Of a stretch of DNA of 64,000 bases, positions 23,075 to 34,100 are shown piece after piece. The notes beneath the pieces were generated by a model. That model saw only the letters and a list, made by a program, of their open reading frames with translations, made no database searches and was not told where the DNA came from. The stretch's first letter is position 1, and each line of letters opens with the position of its first letter. The stretch covers positions 5,022,001-5,086,000 of the forward strand of contig OY725489.1 in assembly GCA_963281255.1 (NCBI GenBank), in the 5' to 3' direction. Position numbers and translations under genes: made by a program. This stretch comes from Aphrocallistes beatrix (Eukaryota; Porifera; Hexactinellida; Sceptrulophora; Aphrocallistidae).

Positions 23075-23540
23075 AAAAGATTAAATAAAAGAATCATGAT
23101 TTTTGATTTTTTTCATGAATTTTAATCAAGCCTGCCGGTGGCGGCGGGAGCGCATTGGAATCGCACTAAAAAGTGCTTTGAAATTTTACAAAAATATGAT
23201 ATTGTCTCATAAAATGCCACTTTTAACGGGGGTATTTCTATTTATAGTTTGGAACCCGAATTTATATGGCTTCCCCCCAAAAAATGGCTTAAACAGGAAA
23301 TGACACAACATATTCGTGGTATAGGCGGGGTAATTAAATATTAAAGTTAATAAAATTTCAAATTTGATTACATTTAGAAATATCTTTACGACAGAAAATA
23401 GTAGTGAAAAAAATTAAATCGAATGAATTGCAAACGTAATATTTACACATTAGATCACAATTTTCAAATAACTGTAATGTTTAGAACCAGGTATGTATAA
23501 ATTTGCAATTTATAAGTGTGCTTGTGAGACTATCACAAAA
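23075..23540. other. No gene recognised
   Basis: AT-rich. The first 25 bases are complementary to 22677-22700, so the hAT-like element sits inside a small palindrome. Nothing else supported. Confidence 0.4.
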
Positions 23541-23717
23541 ATTTTGGTCCTACAATGGACCTTTTTTTCCATTGAATATTGGTCCGGGGGTCCATTTTTC
23601 AGAGAATATTGGTCGGGGCGGACCAAAATTCCTTTTCGAAAATCGATTCACCCATACCAAAATTCCATGGAAAATTGGTCCCCCGCAACAATTTTTTGCG
23701 GACCAATTTTCCAGTGA
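23541..23717. repeat. Hairpin-rich GGTCC repeat
   Basis: Alternating GGACC/GGTCC and AATATTGGTCC/GGACCAA motifs pair with one another over about 175 bases. It lies in what would be the first intron of the piggyBac-like gene on the minus strand. Probably a small MITE; no target duplication was established. Confidence 0.55.
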
Positions 23718-23773
23718 CTTGATTATTTAATTGATGAGTACATATCAAATTACTTGAAAGTACAATAACATAC

Positions 23774-24084
23774 CCATAGCTGAATTGCAAGCTTTTTTCT
23801 GTCAGTCTCGGTTTATTTTCAATAAACATTGAATCGTCGTTTGTAATATTTGCATTTCTTGAATCTATCCACTTTGTCCCGTCCTTCCCAAGGAAAAAAT
23901 CCTGATCCATTAATGATGTATTTGAGCCACTGCTAGCAACACTCTCATCCTCACTGGTAGAAGTCACTTGAGTAGAAGTAAAATCCTCGCGGATATTAAC
24001 ATCTTCATCAGAAGATTCATAAAGATCAGGAATCTCCTCTTCAAAAGAGACAACTCGCCGCCTTTTAGGGCTTGGTGATGCCAT
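23774..24084 (-). pseudogene. piggyBac-like transposase, N-terminal exon
   Basis: The minus-strand frame starts MASPSPKRRRVVSFEEEIP, continues through an acidic Ser/Asp/Glu-rich region (ESSDEDV, TSTSEDESV) and ends in DFFLGKDGTKWIDS. An acidic N-terminus followed by a GKDGTKW motif is typical of piggyBac-derived proteins upstream of the transposase domain. The exon seems to end at a GTATGT donor directly downstream of 23774, after which the frame loses similarity. The downstream catalytic exons are not in this part of the window; the fragment at 12013-12286 is a different portion of a similar gene. An alternative is a hAT or host-derived protein with the same motif. Confidence 0.6.
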
Positions 24085-24500
24085 AATTTGTATTGATAAT
24101 TTTCTAATTGCATTGATTAATTAATTAATTAATTAATAATAAGGTATGATACATGACAATAGATCTTAAAATCCTTATTCTCGAGAGATGATTAAGAATC
24201 AGGGCGACCATAAGTCCTCGTTTAAAAAAAAGGACATTTTCTATGCCAAGGCCACTGTTAATAATACGTAAACTTCAGCAGTGATGCGGGCGGACGGTAT
24301 GTCATTATCATGATCTCATTATTTGATAGAATAGTCGAGGCTGATGATTTAATATATGATTGGCTACAAAAGTTTAATTTACGAATTGAAGTCTTCAATA
24401 ACCATAAATCAATACCTATGGAAATGCTAGTTATATTGCTACTGTATACAGTAGAACTCAGTTACTCCTTCCCTTATTCTAATTGAGTTCGCATTAAACA
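24085..24500. other. Non-coding; orphan hAT end
   Basis: A hAT-type end CAGGGCGACCATAAGTCC lies at about 24200, resembling the ends of the element at 29696-30204, but no partner end was found. A pogo-type end CAGTAGAACTCAGTTACTCC lies at about 24449. Confidence 0.45.
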
Positions 24501-24501
24501 T

Positions 24502-24780
24502 TATTCCCAGGGGGGATACATGTAACCAGTGCGGGGGCAGACACATAGGCGTAGCCAATGGGCCTGCAGAGCCTGCCCGCAGGCCCACTAAATATCCTGC
24601 AGGCCCAGTTAAGACGGACCGTAGCCCCTGGCAGGCCCTTGTCGGCGCCACTGGCTATGCCCCTAGGCAGACATCAATCAAAGGACTGCCATTTTAAGGA
24701 AGTGATCTGTTTCAGGTGCCAAAAGCGAGGACATTTGTCGGAGCAAACCGAGACGAAACTCGGCTCCAATCGATAGCCAG
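24502..24780 (+). pseudogene. gag: Gag zinc knuckles interrupted by MITE
   Basis: After virtual removal of the 122-bp insert, the frame reads CNQCGGRHQSKDCHF followed by VICFRCQKRGHLSEQ: two CCHC-type knuckles of the C-x2-C-GG-x-H-x4-C and C-x2-C-x4-H kind, with the last Cys of the second one lost. This nucleocapsid part binds RNA in retrotransposon particles. Only the C-terminal end of gag is present. Confidence 0.85.
24544..24665. mobile_element. 122-bp hAT-type MITE
   Basis: A perfect 8-bp target duplication GGCAGACA flanks it (24536-24543 and 24666-24673). Ends are imperfect inverted repeats (TAGGCGTAGCCAATGGGCC versus TAGGGGCATAGCCAGTGG). GC-rich; related in end sequence to the CATAGGC element at 8811-9072. 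It splits a zinc-knuckle coding region. Confidence 0.88.
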
Positions 24781-24826
24781 AGAAATATCCACGTTGTTAG
24801 CGGTGAAAGTGAAGAAATCAATGGGG

Positions 24827-25280
24827 ATCAGAGTGGACCATGGGTCACTGGGTCATGGGTCATGGGTCACTTGGGTCACATAAATCGCTGGGTCAGTTGG
24901 GTCATGGGTCACGACCTCTTGACCCAGTGACCCAGTCACTGGGTCACTGGATTACAGGGTCATGGGCCATAGATCATGGGTCACATGGGCCACATACTGG
25001 GTCACTGGGTCACGTACTGGGTCACTGGGTCACATACTGGGTCACTGGGTCACGTACTGGATCACTGGGTCACATACTGGGTCACTGGGTCATGGGTCAC
25101 TGGGTCACTGGGTCATGGGTCACTGGGTCACTGGGTCACATACTGGGTCACTGGGTCACGTACTGGGTCACTGGGTCACATACTGGGTCACTGGGTCATG
25201 GGTCACTGGGTCATGGGTCACGCATGCAATGGGTCAGATGGGTCATGGGTCACTGTAAGTGACCCATGGTCCACTCTGAT
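24827..25280. mobile_element. TIR-bounded element filled with ACTGGGTC minisatellite
   Basis: Inverted ends ATCAGAGTGGACCATGGGTC enclose about 400 bp of tandem repeats built on ACTGGGTCAC, often as 20-bp double units alternating CACATACTGGG and CACGTACTGGG. A GGGAT- or GGG-type repeat flanks it, so target duplication length is unclear. It lies between gag and protease of Ty3 relic 2. Long frames through the array are composition artefacts. Confidence 0.75.
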
Positions 25281-25334
25281 GGGATCCATAACCGGAATAT
25301 AATCTATATAATATTCGGGATTCGATTCTAGCTC

Positions 25335-26167
25335 CCTTAAGGATACATGCAAGAGTGTGTGGGGCAGATCTAGAAATGGAGATTGATATTGGAGCGACCA
25401 GATCTATCATAAGTAAGGCGACTTTTGAACGGATCTGGATTCCCGGAAATACCAATACGCTTAAGAAGACATCCTCGCGGTTAAAGACCTAGTATACCGG
25501 TGAGCCCATTGAGATATGTAAAACTAGAAATGAGACATGCGCGACTTACCCTGATAGTAGTAGAAGGTAACGGGTCTATCCTCTTGGGAAGAGACTGGAT
25601 GGAAAGACTCGGTCTTAGTTGTTGCCAGCTGAACCAAATTCAACAACTAAATGAGATAGAATGCGTCTTAGCCCATCATGCTAATGTATTTAAAGAAGAA
25701 CTGGGATTTGTCAAGGGAACTCAAGCCAGAATTTACAGAGTCTGGTACGTCCCCGAGATATTTTAGAGCCAGGCCTTTACCATTCGCACTGCGGGGGAAG
25801 GTGGAACAGGAATTGACCCGACTCCAAGAACAAGGAGTCAGATTGTGCCGCGCAGGTAGTACCAGTGGTCAAGAGCGATGGGACAAACCGTTTATGCGGG
25901 GACTATAAGGTGACAATAAATCAAGCCTCTAAGATCGACAAACATCTACTCCCCCAGATCGATGATATCCTATCTTCCTTAGCTGGTGGACAATCATTTT
26001 CGAAATTAGACCTGGCGCATGCTTACCTACAAATCCCCCTACATGAAGACTCAAAGAAGTTAACAACCATCAGTACGCACAAGGGCCTTTTCCAGTATAC
26101 GAGGTTTCCTTTCGGAATAGCGTCGGCGCCAGCGATATTCCAGAGAACGATTGAAAGCATCAGTTAG
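25335..26167 (+). pseudogene. pol: Protease and reverse transcriptase (Ty3/gypsy), broken
   Basis: Protease: LEMEIDIGATRSIISKATF, with the active-site DTG changed to DIG. A second frame supplies VVEGNGSILLGRDWMERLGL, the protease C-terminal ILLGRDW motif that precedes the linker in gypsy elements. Reverse transcriptase: VVKSDGTNRLCGDYKVTIN, then SFSKLDLAHAYLQIPL carrying the first catalytic Asp, and LFQYTRFPFGIASAPAIFQR. The gene stops before the YxDD motif because the element is truncated at 26167. Frames change at about 25500, 25740 and 25865. Confidence 0.9.
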
Positions 26168-26310
26168 ACTTAGAGTCTATCGCTGACGAGTTCATTCGGG
26201 CGCGCAAAGGACGCTCGAACATATCACAACAAGCGAGCAGGTAGCTCAGTAGAGAGTTTCTCGTCTTGGGAAACCATTATCTCAATACAGTAGAGTAGAT
26301 TATGATAATA

Positions 26311-26481
26311 CAGTAGAACTCGGTTAGTACGTACTCCTCCGGGAAGCGGGAAAAAGTACGTACTAACCGAGTTGATATTACATAGGAATCTATATAATAG
26401 ATGAATTCTGGTTCACAGAATTGAGTACGTACTAAGCCGAAGTACGTTGTATCCCGAGTACGTACTAACCGAGTTCTACTG
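26311..26481. mobile_element. 171-bp pogo-type MITE
   Basis: Ends CAGTAGAACTCGGTTAGTAC on both sides (inverted), with several GTACGTACT motifs inside. TA precedes the left end (26309-26310); the right flank is CA. Related single ends occur at about 24449 and 59246. Confidence 0.82.
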
Positions 26482-26530
26482 CAGTCGATTTCTATAGAGT
26501 TTTGTTAGTTCAATGTGAGTGTGATATTTA

Positions 26531-26611
26531 TTTATGCCGTGAATGTAGCGGCCCTGGAGCCTTCGGGCCGGGCGGCCCAAAGGGCCGGCGGGCCCATTTC
26601 CGACGCCTATG
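26531..26611. repeat. Truncated copy of the CATAGGC GC-rich element
   Basis: Shares ATGCCGTGAATGT and CCCATTTCCGACGCCTATG with 8990-9072. Only this end is present. GC content is well above the surroundings. Confidence 0.75.
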
Positions 26612-26805
26612 ATCACAGGAGTAACTCATTCTAGTACATACCATACTTATCCAATAGGCCCTAATATTGAGTATTTATTAGTTGAAAATTATTGTTATTC
26701 ATACTATGTAATATTGTTTACTGAGAAGTTTTTATCGAAATAACTTTCTACATTGCACAATTTCATCTTTGTCTATTCTAACATTAACATTGAATATTCC
26801 CTTCA

Positions 26806-27058
26806 ATGCCAAGAATAACCAATCGGGAATCCTGTGGGATTCCCGATGGGGATTCCCATAGGACCCTGTGGGAATCCCTATAGGACCCTATGGGAATCCC
26901 CATGAGGATTCCTATAGGACCCTGTTGGAATCCCCATAGGAATCCTGTGGGAATCCCCATGTGAATCCCCATAGGAATCCTATGGGGATCCCCACGGGAG
27001 AAAAAAATCATTCCCATTCCCATCCCATAGGTATGTGGATCCCCATTTCCACGGCAAC
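26806..27058. repeat. Palindromic GGAATCC repeat, possible hAT element
   Basis: Dense alternation of CCTATAGGACCC, GGGAATCCCCAT and CCATAGGAATCC self-complementary units. The right end reads GGCAACCCTG, a hAT-type end when reversed (CAGGGTTGCC). No left partner or 8-bp duplication was confirmed. Confidence 0.6.
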
Positions 27059-27074
27059 CCTGGGCATATTGCAA

Positions 27075-27290
27075 TGATCGATAATTCCAAAAAGTTAGGA
27101 ATTAATGATTAATTAGAAAAATTAACCTGTGACTAATTTGAATGCGTATTATTCGGATCTGGAATCCGATTAGCTGTATCCCATATCGTTTAGAAGTAAC
27201 CCTCTTCATGAATAGACCCATTTAGTATTATTTGTATGGGAAAGAATCAAGTGTTGAAATACTTTTGTCCGGTTAGTGTATTTTAAGGTC
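27075..27290 (+). repeat. Repeat R1 fragment
   Basis: Matches 1395-1590, from TTAGGAATTAATGATTAATT to GAAATACTTTTGTCCG. The remainder of R1 is absent. Confidence 0.85.
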
Positions 27291-27384
27291 AAAAACGATA
27301 CTTCTGGGGCGATTCTACTCTTAGACCAGTAAGTATGGTGGCCAAAAGAATACTCTTTTAAAAATTTTCGAAACATCAAATCCG

Positions 27385-28780
27385 CCTTCTTAATGAAAAT
27401 AATCAATTCGTACAAAGGACATCAACAAATAATTTCTGATGAAAATCGCGACAGGTCTCCTCACTCAAGTCCAGAGAGGCATAGTCAACTAGTAGAAGAG
27501 GACATAGTCTCTAGTTCTGATGATGGAATTATATTGACTCAGGAGCCTATTGATCTCGAGTTTTTCGATGACTCATGTTCACTGAGTGAGGACAGTCGTC
27601 AATCTATCCAGCCGCCTCGTGAACCTACTTGTTTCTTTCCACGGTAGCAGATACTCCTGTAAAGGATTCTCAGACTCTTGGTATGTGGTAATTTCATTTT
27701 TTCTCCCCAATTTGTATTTGATTTTGTAATTATAATGGATATTATAATTATTCACAGAGAAAATTCTATCGTCAACACAAGACGTAGTTATACAGCAACC
27801 CGATTGCACTTTATTTAGAAGAATTGTATCTGATAAAGATATGAAAATCGCTCTTCATGAGCTCAGCCATCCAAATACTTTCTTACCAGATGTAACGATG
27901 AATGCTTTCTGCGTAAGATTTATTCAACGAACTTAAAATCTTTAATATTGATATCATGATATCATAGATCAGGTTTACTCTTACCCTTAGAATTTTGTTA
28001 TCTTCACTTGAGAGACTCTAAAGCGCCTTACTAGCGAATACATTTTGACACTCTTAAAAATATATTTAATCTACAAAAATAATGTATTTTAGGTGCTTTT
28101 ACTCAACCAATTGCCACATGTTCGAGGTTTACAAGATACAATACTCAGTCAAGTATGTTTTTGATAGTATGAGCAATATTATACAATGTTCATTTGATGA
28201 TTGAATAGAATCATCAGTTTATCCCTGCTGGGAGGGAAAGTATGAAAGTCCACCACGATGGATCCCTTCATTGGATTGTGTCGAGAAATGAATCCATACA
28301 AGTGTTTATTAATGATTCAATGGACCGTGGCTATCAAAATCTGAAAATTAACTCGCAACTCGCGTCACTCTATCGCCGAGGATTTCCAGATGATCTCAAG
28401 ATCAACACCGCGCCGATCCAACAACAACATGGTGGAGCAGATTGTGGACTTTTCGCCACAGCAGTCTGCCTCACTTTAGCCTTAGGTGTGATGATCCTAC
28501 TCGAGTAAGATGGCGCCAGAACAGGATGAGAGATCATCTCAAAAAATGTTTCGAGACAAAAACTTTAACCCCTTTTCCACACTTCACAGCAAAAGTAAGT
28601 GTGAATAAGAAATTGTCTAGTTTCACAATTCCTCAGATTTGTGTTTGTCGCTTGCCTGAATACGCATTCAATTATGTGGTACGTTGTGCGAACTGCTAAG
28701 ACTTGTACCACAAATCATGCATTGGATATCCGGATGCCAAAGGGAACTTACCAAAATATAAATGTTTTAGATGTAACTGA
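27385..28780 (+). pseudogene. Ulp1-type cysteine protease + PHD finger gene relic
   Basis: Four exons can be joined with in-phase GT-AG introns at 27681-27757, 27913-28092 and 28153-28217. The protein contains a Ulp1/SENP (C48) domain: HPNTFLPDVTMNAFC, then LPHVRGLQDTILSQ, SLHWIVSRNES with the catalytic His, FINDSMDRGY with the Asp, and QQQHGGADCGLFATAV with the active-site Cys and the upstream Gln. A shift at about 28495 leads to MRDHLKKCFE, then a PHD-like finger (ICVCRLPEY, VVRCANC, DLYHKSC, KCFRCN) interrupted by a TAA after CANC and ending at 28780. Ulp1-like proteases remove SUMO-type modifiers; in transposons the role is unknown. The first exon also contains NNQFVQRTS and PERHSQLV, which recur in the KDZ relic on the other strand (about 29265-29345), so both may derive from one element family. 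The first exon frame is itself broken. Confidence 0.8.
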
Positions 28781-29264
28781 ATATCATTATTATATATATA
28801 CAAGGATAGTGCAAATCATTTTTAGTATTTATCAATATTATTCAACTAAATACGGAGTAATCCTTATATATTCCTCTGTTTTATTGGTGTATCTCGTTTA
28901 TCATTGCCAAAAAATACCGGGTGGTGTAGAATACATTATCGAGCCGCATATAAGAATTTTGTGTTGATATTCTTTTAAATATTTGAGAAGAGTTGTTCAC
29001 ATACTTGGGTATTAATGCGATTTAGCTTCTTTTCCGTAATGTGGTTCAGAGAGTATAATGGGGAACATTTATGATTTATTGAGTGAAATCGATCGATTAG
29101 AAACGTTGTTTTTTCGAATGCTTTTGGATCACTAGAAGATATAGTACATATTAATAAACTAAGTTGTTAATGATAATATGATATTCATATATTGCATTGT
29201 TTGAGATATAGGAGCCGCACTAAAATTTTATCCTTTAAAGTTAATTGATTAATTATATATATAA
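28781..29264. other. No gene recognised
   Basis: AT-rich interval between the Ulp1/PHD relic and the opposite-strand KDZ relic. No terminal repeat identified. Confidence 0.4.
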
Positions 29265-29695
29265 AACTAGCTGACTATGCCTCTTTGGACTATTCGCTGA
29301 TGTCCTTTGTATGAGTTGATTATTTTTACTAGGAAAGTGGATTTTACCTGATCATACAAGCTTTAGTAGATTACACGCATTATCATATATAACGATCCGT
29401 GGTAGACTCTTAAAGTGACTCAGCAGAAGGTTGAGAATTGAAATAGTTGATTCCTTTTGCATCAAAATGTGAAACCCGTAGCAGGTTGATGCTGGCAATT
29501 CATCATTATCATCCCGTGTGATAACGTTTTGTGTTCTGAAAAGTTCTTGGTACATTTTTCCTTGATACATTCATCATCCTGTTCATAGGCTGGTAATCTG
29601 AATGCAATATTATAATGTTGTAATCGGTATTTACTCTGACACACATCTTGGTACAAATTGATTTAATTGGAACCTTTACAGGGTGGCTTCTAAGT

Positions 29696-30204
29696 CAGGG
29701 TTGCCATCTCCTCAGTCATAAAAAATAGGACACTCAGGGATAGATCGAAGATTTGGAAAAACGATGTAAAGAAACCGCGTAGCGAACGACAATAATGGCT
29801 GTCTGGGTGCTAGCACCCCAAGGAATTGTTTTGAATGTTTTTAGTGTGCTTCTATAACATTATATTGGATCTCTGATCCAATATAATGTTATAGTAGCAC
29901 AGTTCTAAAATGAGTGCTGGTGTCCGGCCGTATGTGGTGTACAGACCTGAGTTTAAGAAATATTGGTTTGAATTTTTTTGTGAAGCTGCGGACATATATG
30001 TAAATTCTCACCTACGGTTTCGATTTCCAAAATATGCTAAATCATCATGATAGCCATTCTAGTATATAATCTACAAGTAAAACGTAAAAGGACAAGAATG
30101 AGTTTATAAGAACAAAAAGGACAAAAAGGACAGCATATTCTAAAAAGGACAGGTAGCAAAAAAGAAGGACTGTCCTTTCTAAAAAAGGACGTATGGTAAC
30201 CCTG
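29696..30204. mobile_element. 509-bp hAT-like element
   Basis: Inverted ends CAGGGTTGCCAT and CAGGGTTACCAT with a perfect 8-bp target duplication TTCTAAGT (29688-29695, 30205-30212). It sits only 17 bp inside the mariner-like terminus. It contains a perfect palindrome near 29850-29895 (TATAACATTATATTGGATC arms) and AAAAGGACA repeats near the right end. No coding region. Confidence 0.92.
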
Positions 30205-30477
30205 TTCTAAGTTCTGTCCCAAGCTTTATTAGGTATAAAATTTCTTAAACTCAAACAATCTTAGTTATTATGGTCTTTAGAGATTGTAATTCGAATATTC
30301 TCAATGATTTTATATGATTTTTCGAGTCTAAGAACTGGAATTGTGTTTTGTATGGTGAGTTTGTGGAAAAAAAATTTGTCCTGGAACGCAGCGAAAATCG
30401 AGAATCAGGTACCACTGCTTTTCAAATTATCTTTCTAGAGTCTTCAAATTTCAGAACAAATTAACTGTAGGGTTTAA

Positions 30478-30735
30478 TTTGGGGGGACCCCCCCAAATTT
30501 GGGGAGGTCCTCCCCAAATAAAAAATCATGTTGTTATATTTGGGGGGGGCCCCCCAAATTTGGAGAGGTCCTCCCCAAATAAAAAATCCTGTTATTTTAT
30601 TTGGGGGGGCCCCAAATTTGGGGAGGTCCTCCCCCAAATAAAAAATCCTGTTATTTTATTTGAGGGCCCCCCCCCAAATAAAAAATCCTGTTATTCTATT
30701 TGAGGGGCCCTTCCAATTTGGGGGTCCTCTCCAAA
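30478..30735. repeat. Ginger left subterminal hairpin tract
   Basis: Four or five tandem GGGGAGGTCCTCCCC / GGGGGGCCCCCCC palindromes separated by AAATAAAAAATCCTGTTATT linkers. The right end (34381-34580) carries the same modules in inverse order. Confidence 0.9.
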
Positions 30736-31442
30736 TCCTCTTTTATCTTTTATGTGGGGTTAGGTTATCAAATATAAAACAATCAAATTATATCGCTATA
30801 GTTTCATATTTCATTGGAAATATACGATTGCTAAATCAGATCTTCCGAAGTTGAAATGTAGCAAATTTTACAAATCTTCCATTAAAATTCATTCAACATT
30901 GTATAATAATGTTCTTACAATACAAATAAGTACGTTACCACTAGCGTAAAAAGAGAACATTAATGGGAAGTCTGACTAGTTTCGTCGGTGGGATATCTAG
31001 GGCTTAATACTTTGCCCTTTGAACAGTCTTGAGGCTACAAGTCTATTTTAAAATATATACTCTCAAAACACTTTCCTGTAATTATTCGATGCTTAAACCC
31101 GGCCTATACTAATCATAATATAGATAATTCACGCAAGCCACACAGGTGCAGGGTTATTTCGATTGAATACTTAGTAGTTTTGACTCGATCATGCATGTCA
31201 AACTAACATGTCATATGTGGATGTCGTTATAAATTAATTACTAGTATGTATCTATTTTACACTTACAATCATTTAAAAACACTTGTAATCAATGAAAATA
31301 TTACAGATTCATTGATATTTATATGCTCTGTTCATCTCAAATGCGGTACATAAATACTGCATTATTCACTAGTTAAATTGATTTATTTGAAATTTATTCG
31401 TACGCCGTTGATCTATCATTCCGTTTTTTTAAACACGAAATT

Positions 31443-33892
31443 ATGAGTGATGAATCTACGGATGAAAGTGGATTGGAGACTTCTGTTTCAGATTTACAGT
31501 TTAGCCTTGATGACAAAGTAAATGTAGAACTTTTCCAGAAGCTAATTCAGTTATTACCCGCTAACTCTGAACTTAATCCTGAGATGTTTTCGCCAGATGA
31601 GTTGAGAAGTTGCGCAGGAAAACAAGATGTTATTAGTGATCACATGTATTCGCTACACTTAGCATATTTGATTTGGAAGCAAAGTCGTAAGGCGAATGAA
31701 CGGATACCTGAAGTTATTCAACTTTCGGTTGAAAATATCAGGCCAAAATCCAGGGAAAATCGAAAAATTTATAAAAACTTCATTCAGAAAAGACTCTCCG
31801 AGTATCAACTTAAGGTAAGTCGAAAGTTCTAGTTTACATAAAGTTATGATTTTATATACTTTCTTTTTTAGGAAATATATCACGGTTATTTGTTAAGGAA
31901 GGGCGAAAAAATTGTTGTATCACAAGGAATGTTGAAGATAGTTATAGAATGGTATCATGACAAGTTAAACCATCCAAAGGTTTCCGCGCTCATAAAGTCG
32001 ATAAAATTGCATTTCCATATTTGGGGTGTCAACAATGAAAATATAAAGAAGATTTATGCAGAATTAAGCTGTGATATTTGTCTATCTGATGTGTCCCTCC
32101 CGAAGCGAGGGCATCACAAACACATTAAAACATATGGTTTTTGAGCGCATACAAATAGACCTTACACAAATAGCTTTTGAGAAGGAAGACATCCTCGCTA
32201 GGAAAGGTTTTCTTTGGGTTTTGAATGTAATTGATTGTTTTTCTAAATTCGCTTGGGCTTATCCCCTCAAAACCAAAGAAACCAAACCAATTTGTGAGAT
32301 TCTTTGTAAATTGTTCTATAAAGAAGGCATACCCCTAATAATGCAAAGTGATAATGGGGGAGAGTTCGTTTCTAATATCATCAAGGACGTTATGCCTAAA
32401 ATTGGCATTAAATTAATAAATGGTTCACCTTATACACCAACTACTCAAGGACAAGTTGAGAGATTCAATCAAACTTTCAAAAGTCTATTTAAAAAGAAAA
32501 TTCAAATTGAATTGTCAATAGGTAACAACTCCAGAGTAGAAAATTGGTCCGAAGAGTTGCTTCCAGAAATTATGAGTACCTACATTCATAGAAAACATAG
32601 ATCCTTATCTAGAACTCCTTGGGAAGTATATTATTCCCGATCTGCACCTCATTCAAGATATTCTACCCCTCAATTAGAATCGTTTAGACCTGTTGATGTG
32701 GAATTATCCTCACATCCAGATGATGAAGTTTTTGCATCTGAGAATGATAATCACTTAATGGATGACATGAGCACATGCTGAATTACATGAAAAAATTGTA
32801 ACACAAACTTTGAACCAAACTCGTAAGATTCAAGTTGAGAATCATCGAAAAATTTCTAAAGGAAATAAGTCAAGTCAAAATATTGTCGTAGGAATGACAG
32901 GATATTTAAAGAATCCAAATGCCAAAATAAAACATAAAAAGAGAAACCTTCACGAGCCCTTGAATGTTAAAGTACAAATTACCAAAATTCATTCTACTTC
33001 CAATCAGTGTTATATTGAATACCAAAACCTTCAGGGAGAATTAATACATGTATGGGTACACAGTGAAGAGATATTACCCAATTACAATGGAAAATTTGAA
33101 TCACAGGACAGTATTGAGGAAAATATTATACCAACATTCACACAATTCAATCGCATTGAATATAAAAAGTTACTTAGCAACTTTGAACAATTAACTGCAG
33201 AAAAGTGGTGCAATACAAGAAAGATGGCTGCAGGATTAATTAAAGATTCATGCCTCAGTGAAAAAAATGATTTCAAGAAATTAGATGAAAGATACAGCAA
33301 TAATAACAGACAAGGAGAGCATGATATGAAATTCTATAGAGAGATTTTGTACGAGGTCTATGATGAACAATTTATCAACTTTTGTACAGAAACTTTAAAT
33401 CTTTGGAAGGAACAAATTTCTGAACCAAGTCTTAGTAAACTTGAATATCTAGTGAACAAAGGATTTAGAGAATTCCTGGGAGTATTGCAAATATGGTATC
33501 GTGACAGACAGTATGCACTGAGTTAGTGGTTATCAGGGAATGAAGACACACACCAATTAGTTAGACAGAAATTAATAAATTTTATTAGAAGATCTCCCTT
33601 GAGTGAAAGGTATATTGTGGTCAAAACTGATCAAAAGGTAGAAGAATATCTAACTCAGAAGAAAATGGAAATGCCAACCATTTAGGGAGGTGATGTGGAG
33701 TTATTTTGTGCTGCAATTTGGCTAGAAACTGACATTTATGTTTTATTAGATAAAGAATGGCAAAAATTTTCACATAAAGGTTTTAGTTCAAAAAGACGGA
33801 AGAATAATTCAAGTCCAATGAGCCTCTACTTAGAGAACAGTCTATGCCATTATGAACCAATCATTTCTGTTGCACCAAAGACTGTCTATTAG
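31443..33892 (+). pseudogene. Ginger transposase: integrase + OTU-like domain
   Basis: Exon 1 (31443-31814, 124 codons, starts MSDESTDESGLE) is joined through a 57-bp GT-AG intron (31815-31871) to exon 2. Exon 2 holds a zinc-binding-like region (WYHDKLNHPKVSALIKSI and CDICLSD) and a gypsy-type DDE core: ERIQIDLTQIAF with the first Asp, IMQSDNGGEFVS with the second, and TQGQVERFNQTFKSL with the Glu. A later region reads NEDTHQLVRQKLINFIRR, GGDVELFCAAIWLETDIYV and LCHYEPIISVA, matching the C-terminal half of OTU cysteine proteases, with the His in HYEP. The Asp-Gly-Asn-Cys segment expected just before NEDTH is degraded and contains a stop. Breaks: an extra T in the run at 32138-32142, a shift near 32770, stops at 33524 and 33682. 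Integrase-type DNA transposases of the Ginger group are cut-and-paste enzymes. The copy is inactive. Confidence 0.85.
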
Positions 33893-34100
33893 TTGTCAGT
33901 TAATATTGAAAATAGGATTCAATTGATCATAGGTTAGCTATTTAGAATGTTTAGAAGTACAGATTAGTTATTACTTGTACTGAAATTAGGATACAATTAT
34001 GGCATCTCTTATTTATCTATTAATCAATTAACACGCAAAAATAAAAATATTGTATGAATTACAACTCAATAGATTTGTAACAACATTTTACTCTCACTAA

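Larger units (their letters stand above)
24502..26167 (+). mobile_element. Ty3/gypsy retrotransposon relic 2
   Basis: Order: nucleocapsid zinc knuckles (24502-24780), protease (about 25340-25640), linker, reverse transcriptase (25840-26167). It is a different lineage from relic 1. Two insertions interrupt it (24544-24665 and 24827-25280), and it is truncated within reverse transcriptase. No LTR seen. Confidence 0.88.

Noticed and set aside
24840-25302. Overlapping frames with GHWVTGS-type repeats
   Set aside because: Translation of the ACTGGGTC minisatellite inside a TIR-bounded element.
26235-26290. tRNA-like string AGCAGGTAGCTCAGTAGAGAG
   Set aside because: Resembles an A box and D arm only; no B box, no T arm and no acceptor stem can be paired.
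26806-27058. Regularly spaced palindromic repeats that might suggest a CRISPR-like array
   Set aside because: Units and spacers are irregular and self-complementary, the genome is eukaryotic, and the right end looks hAT-like.
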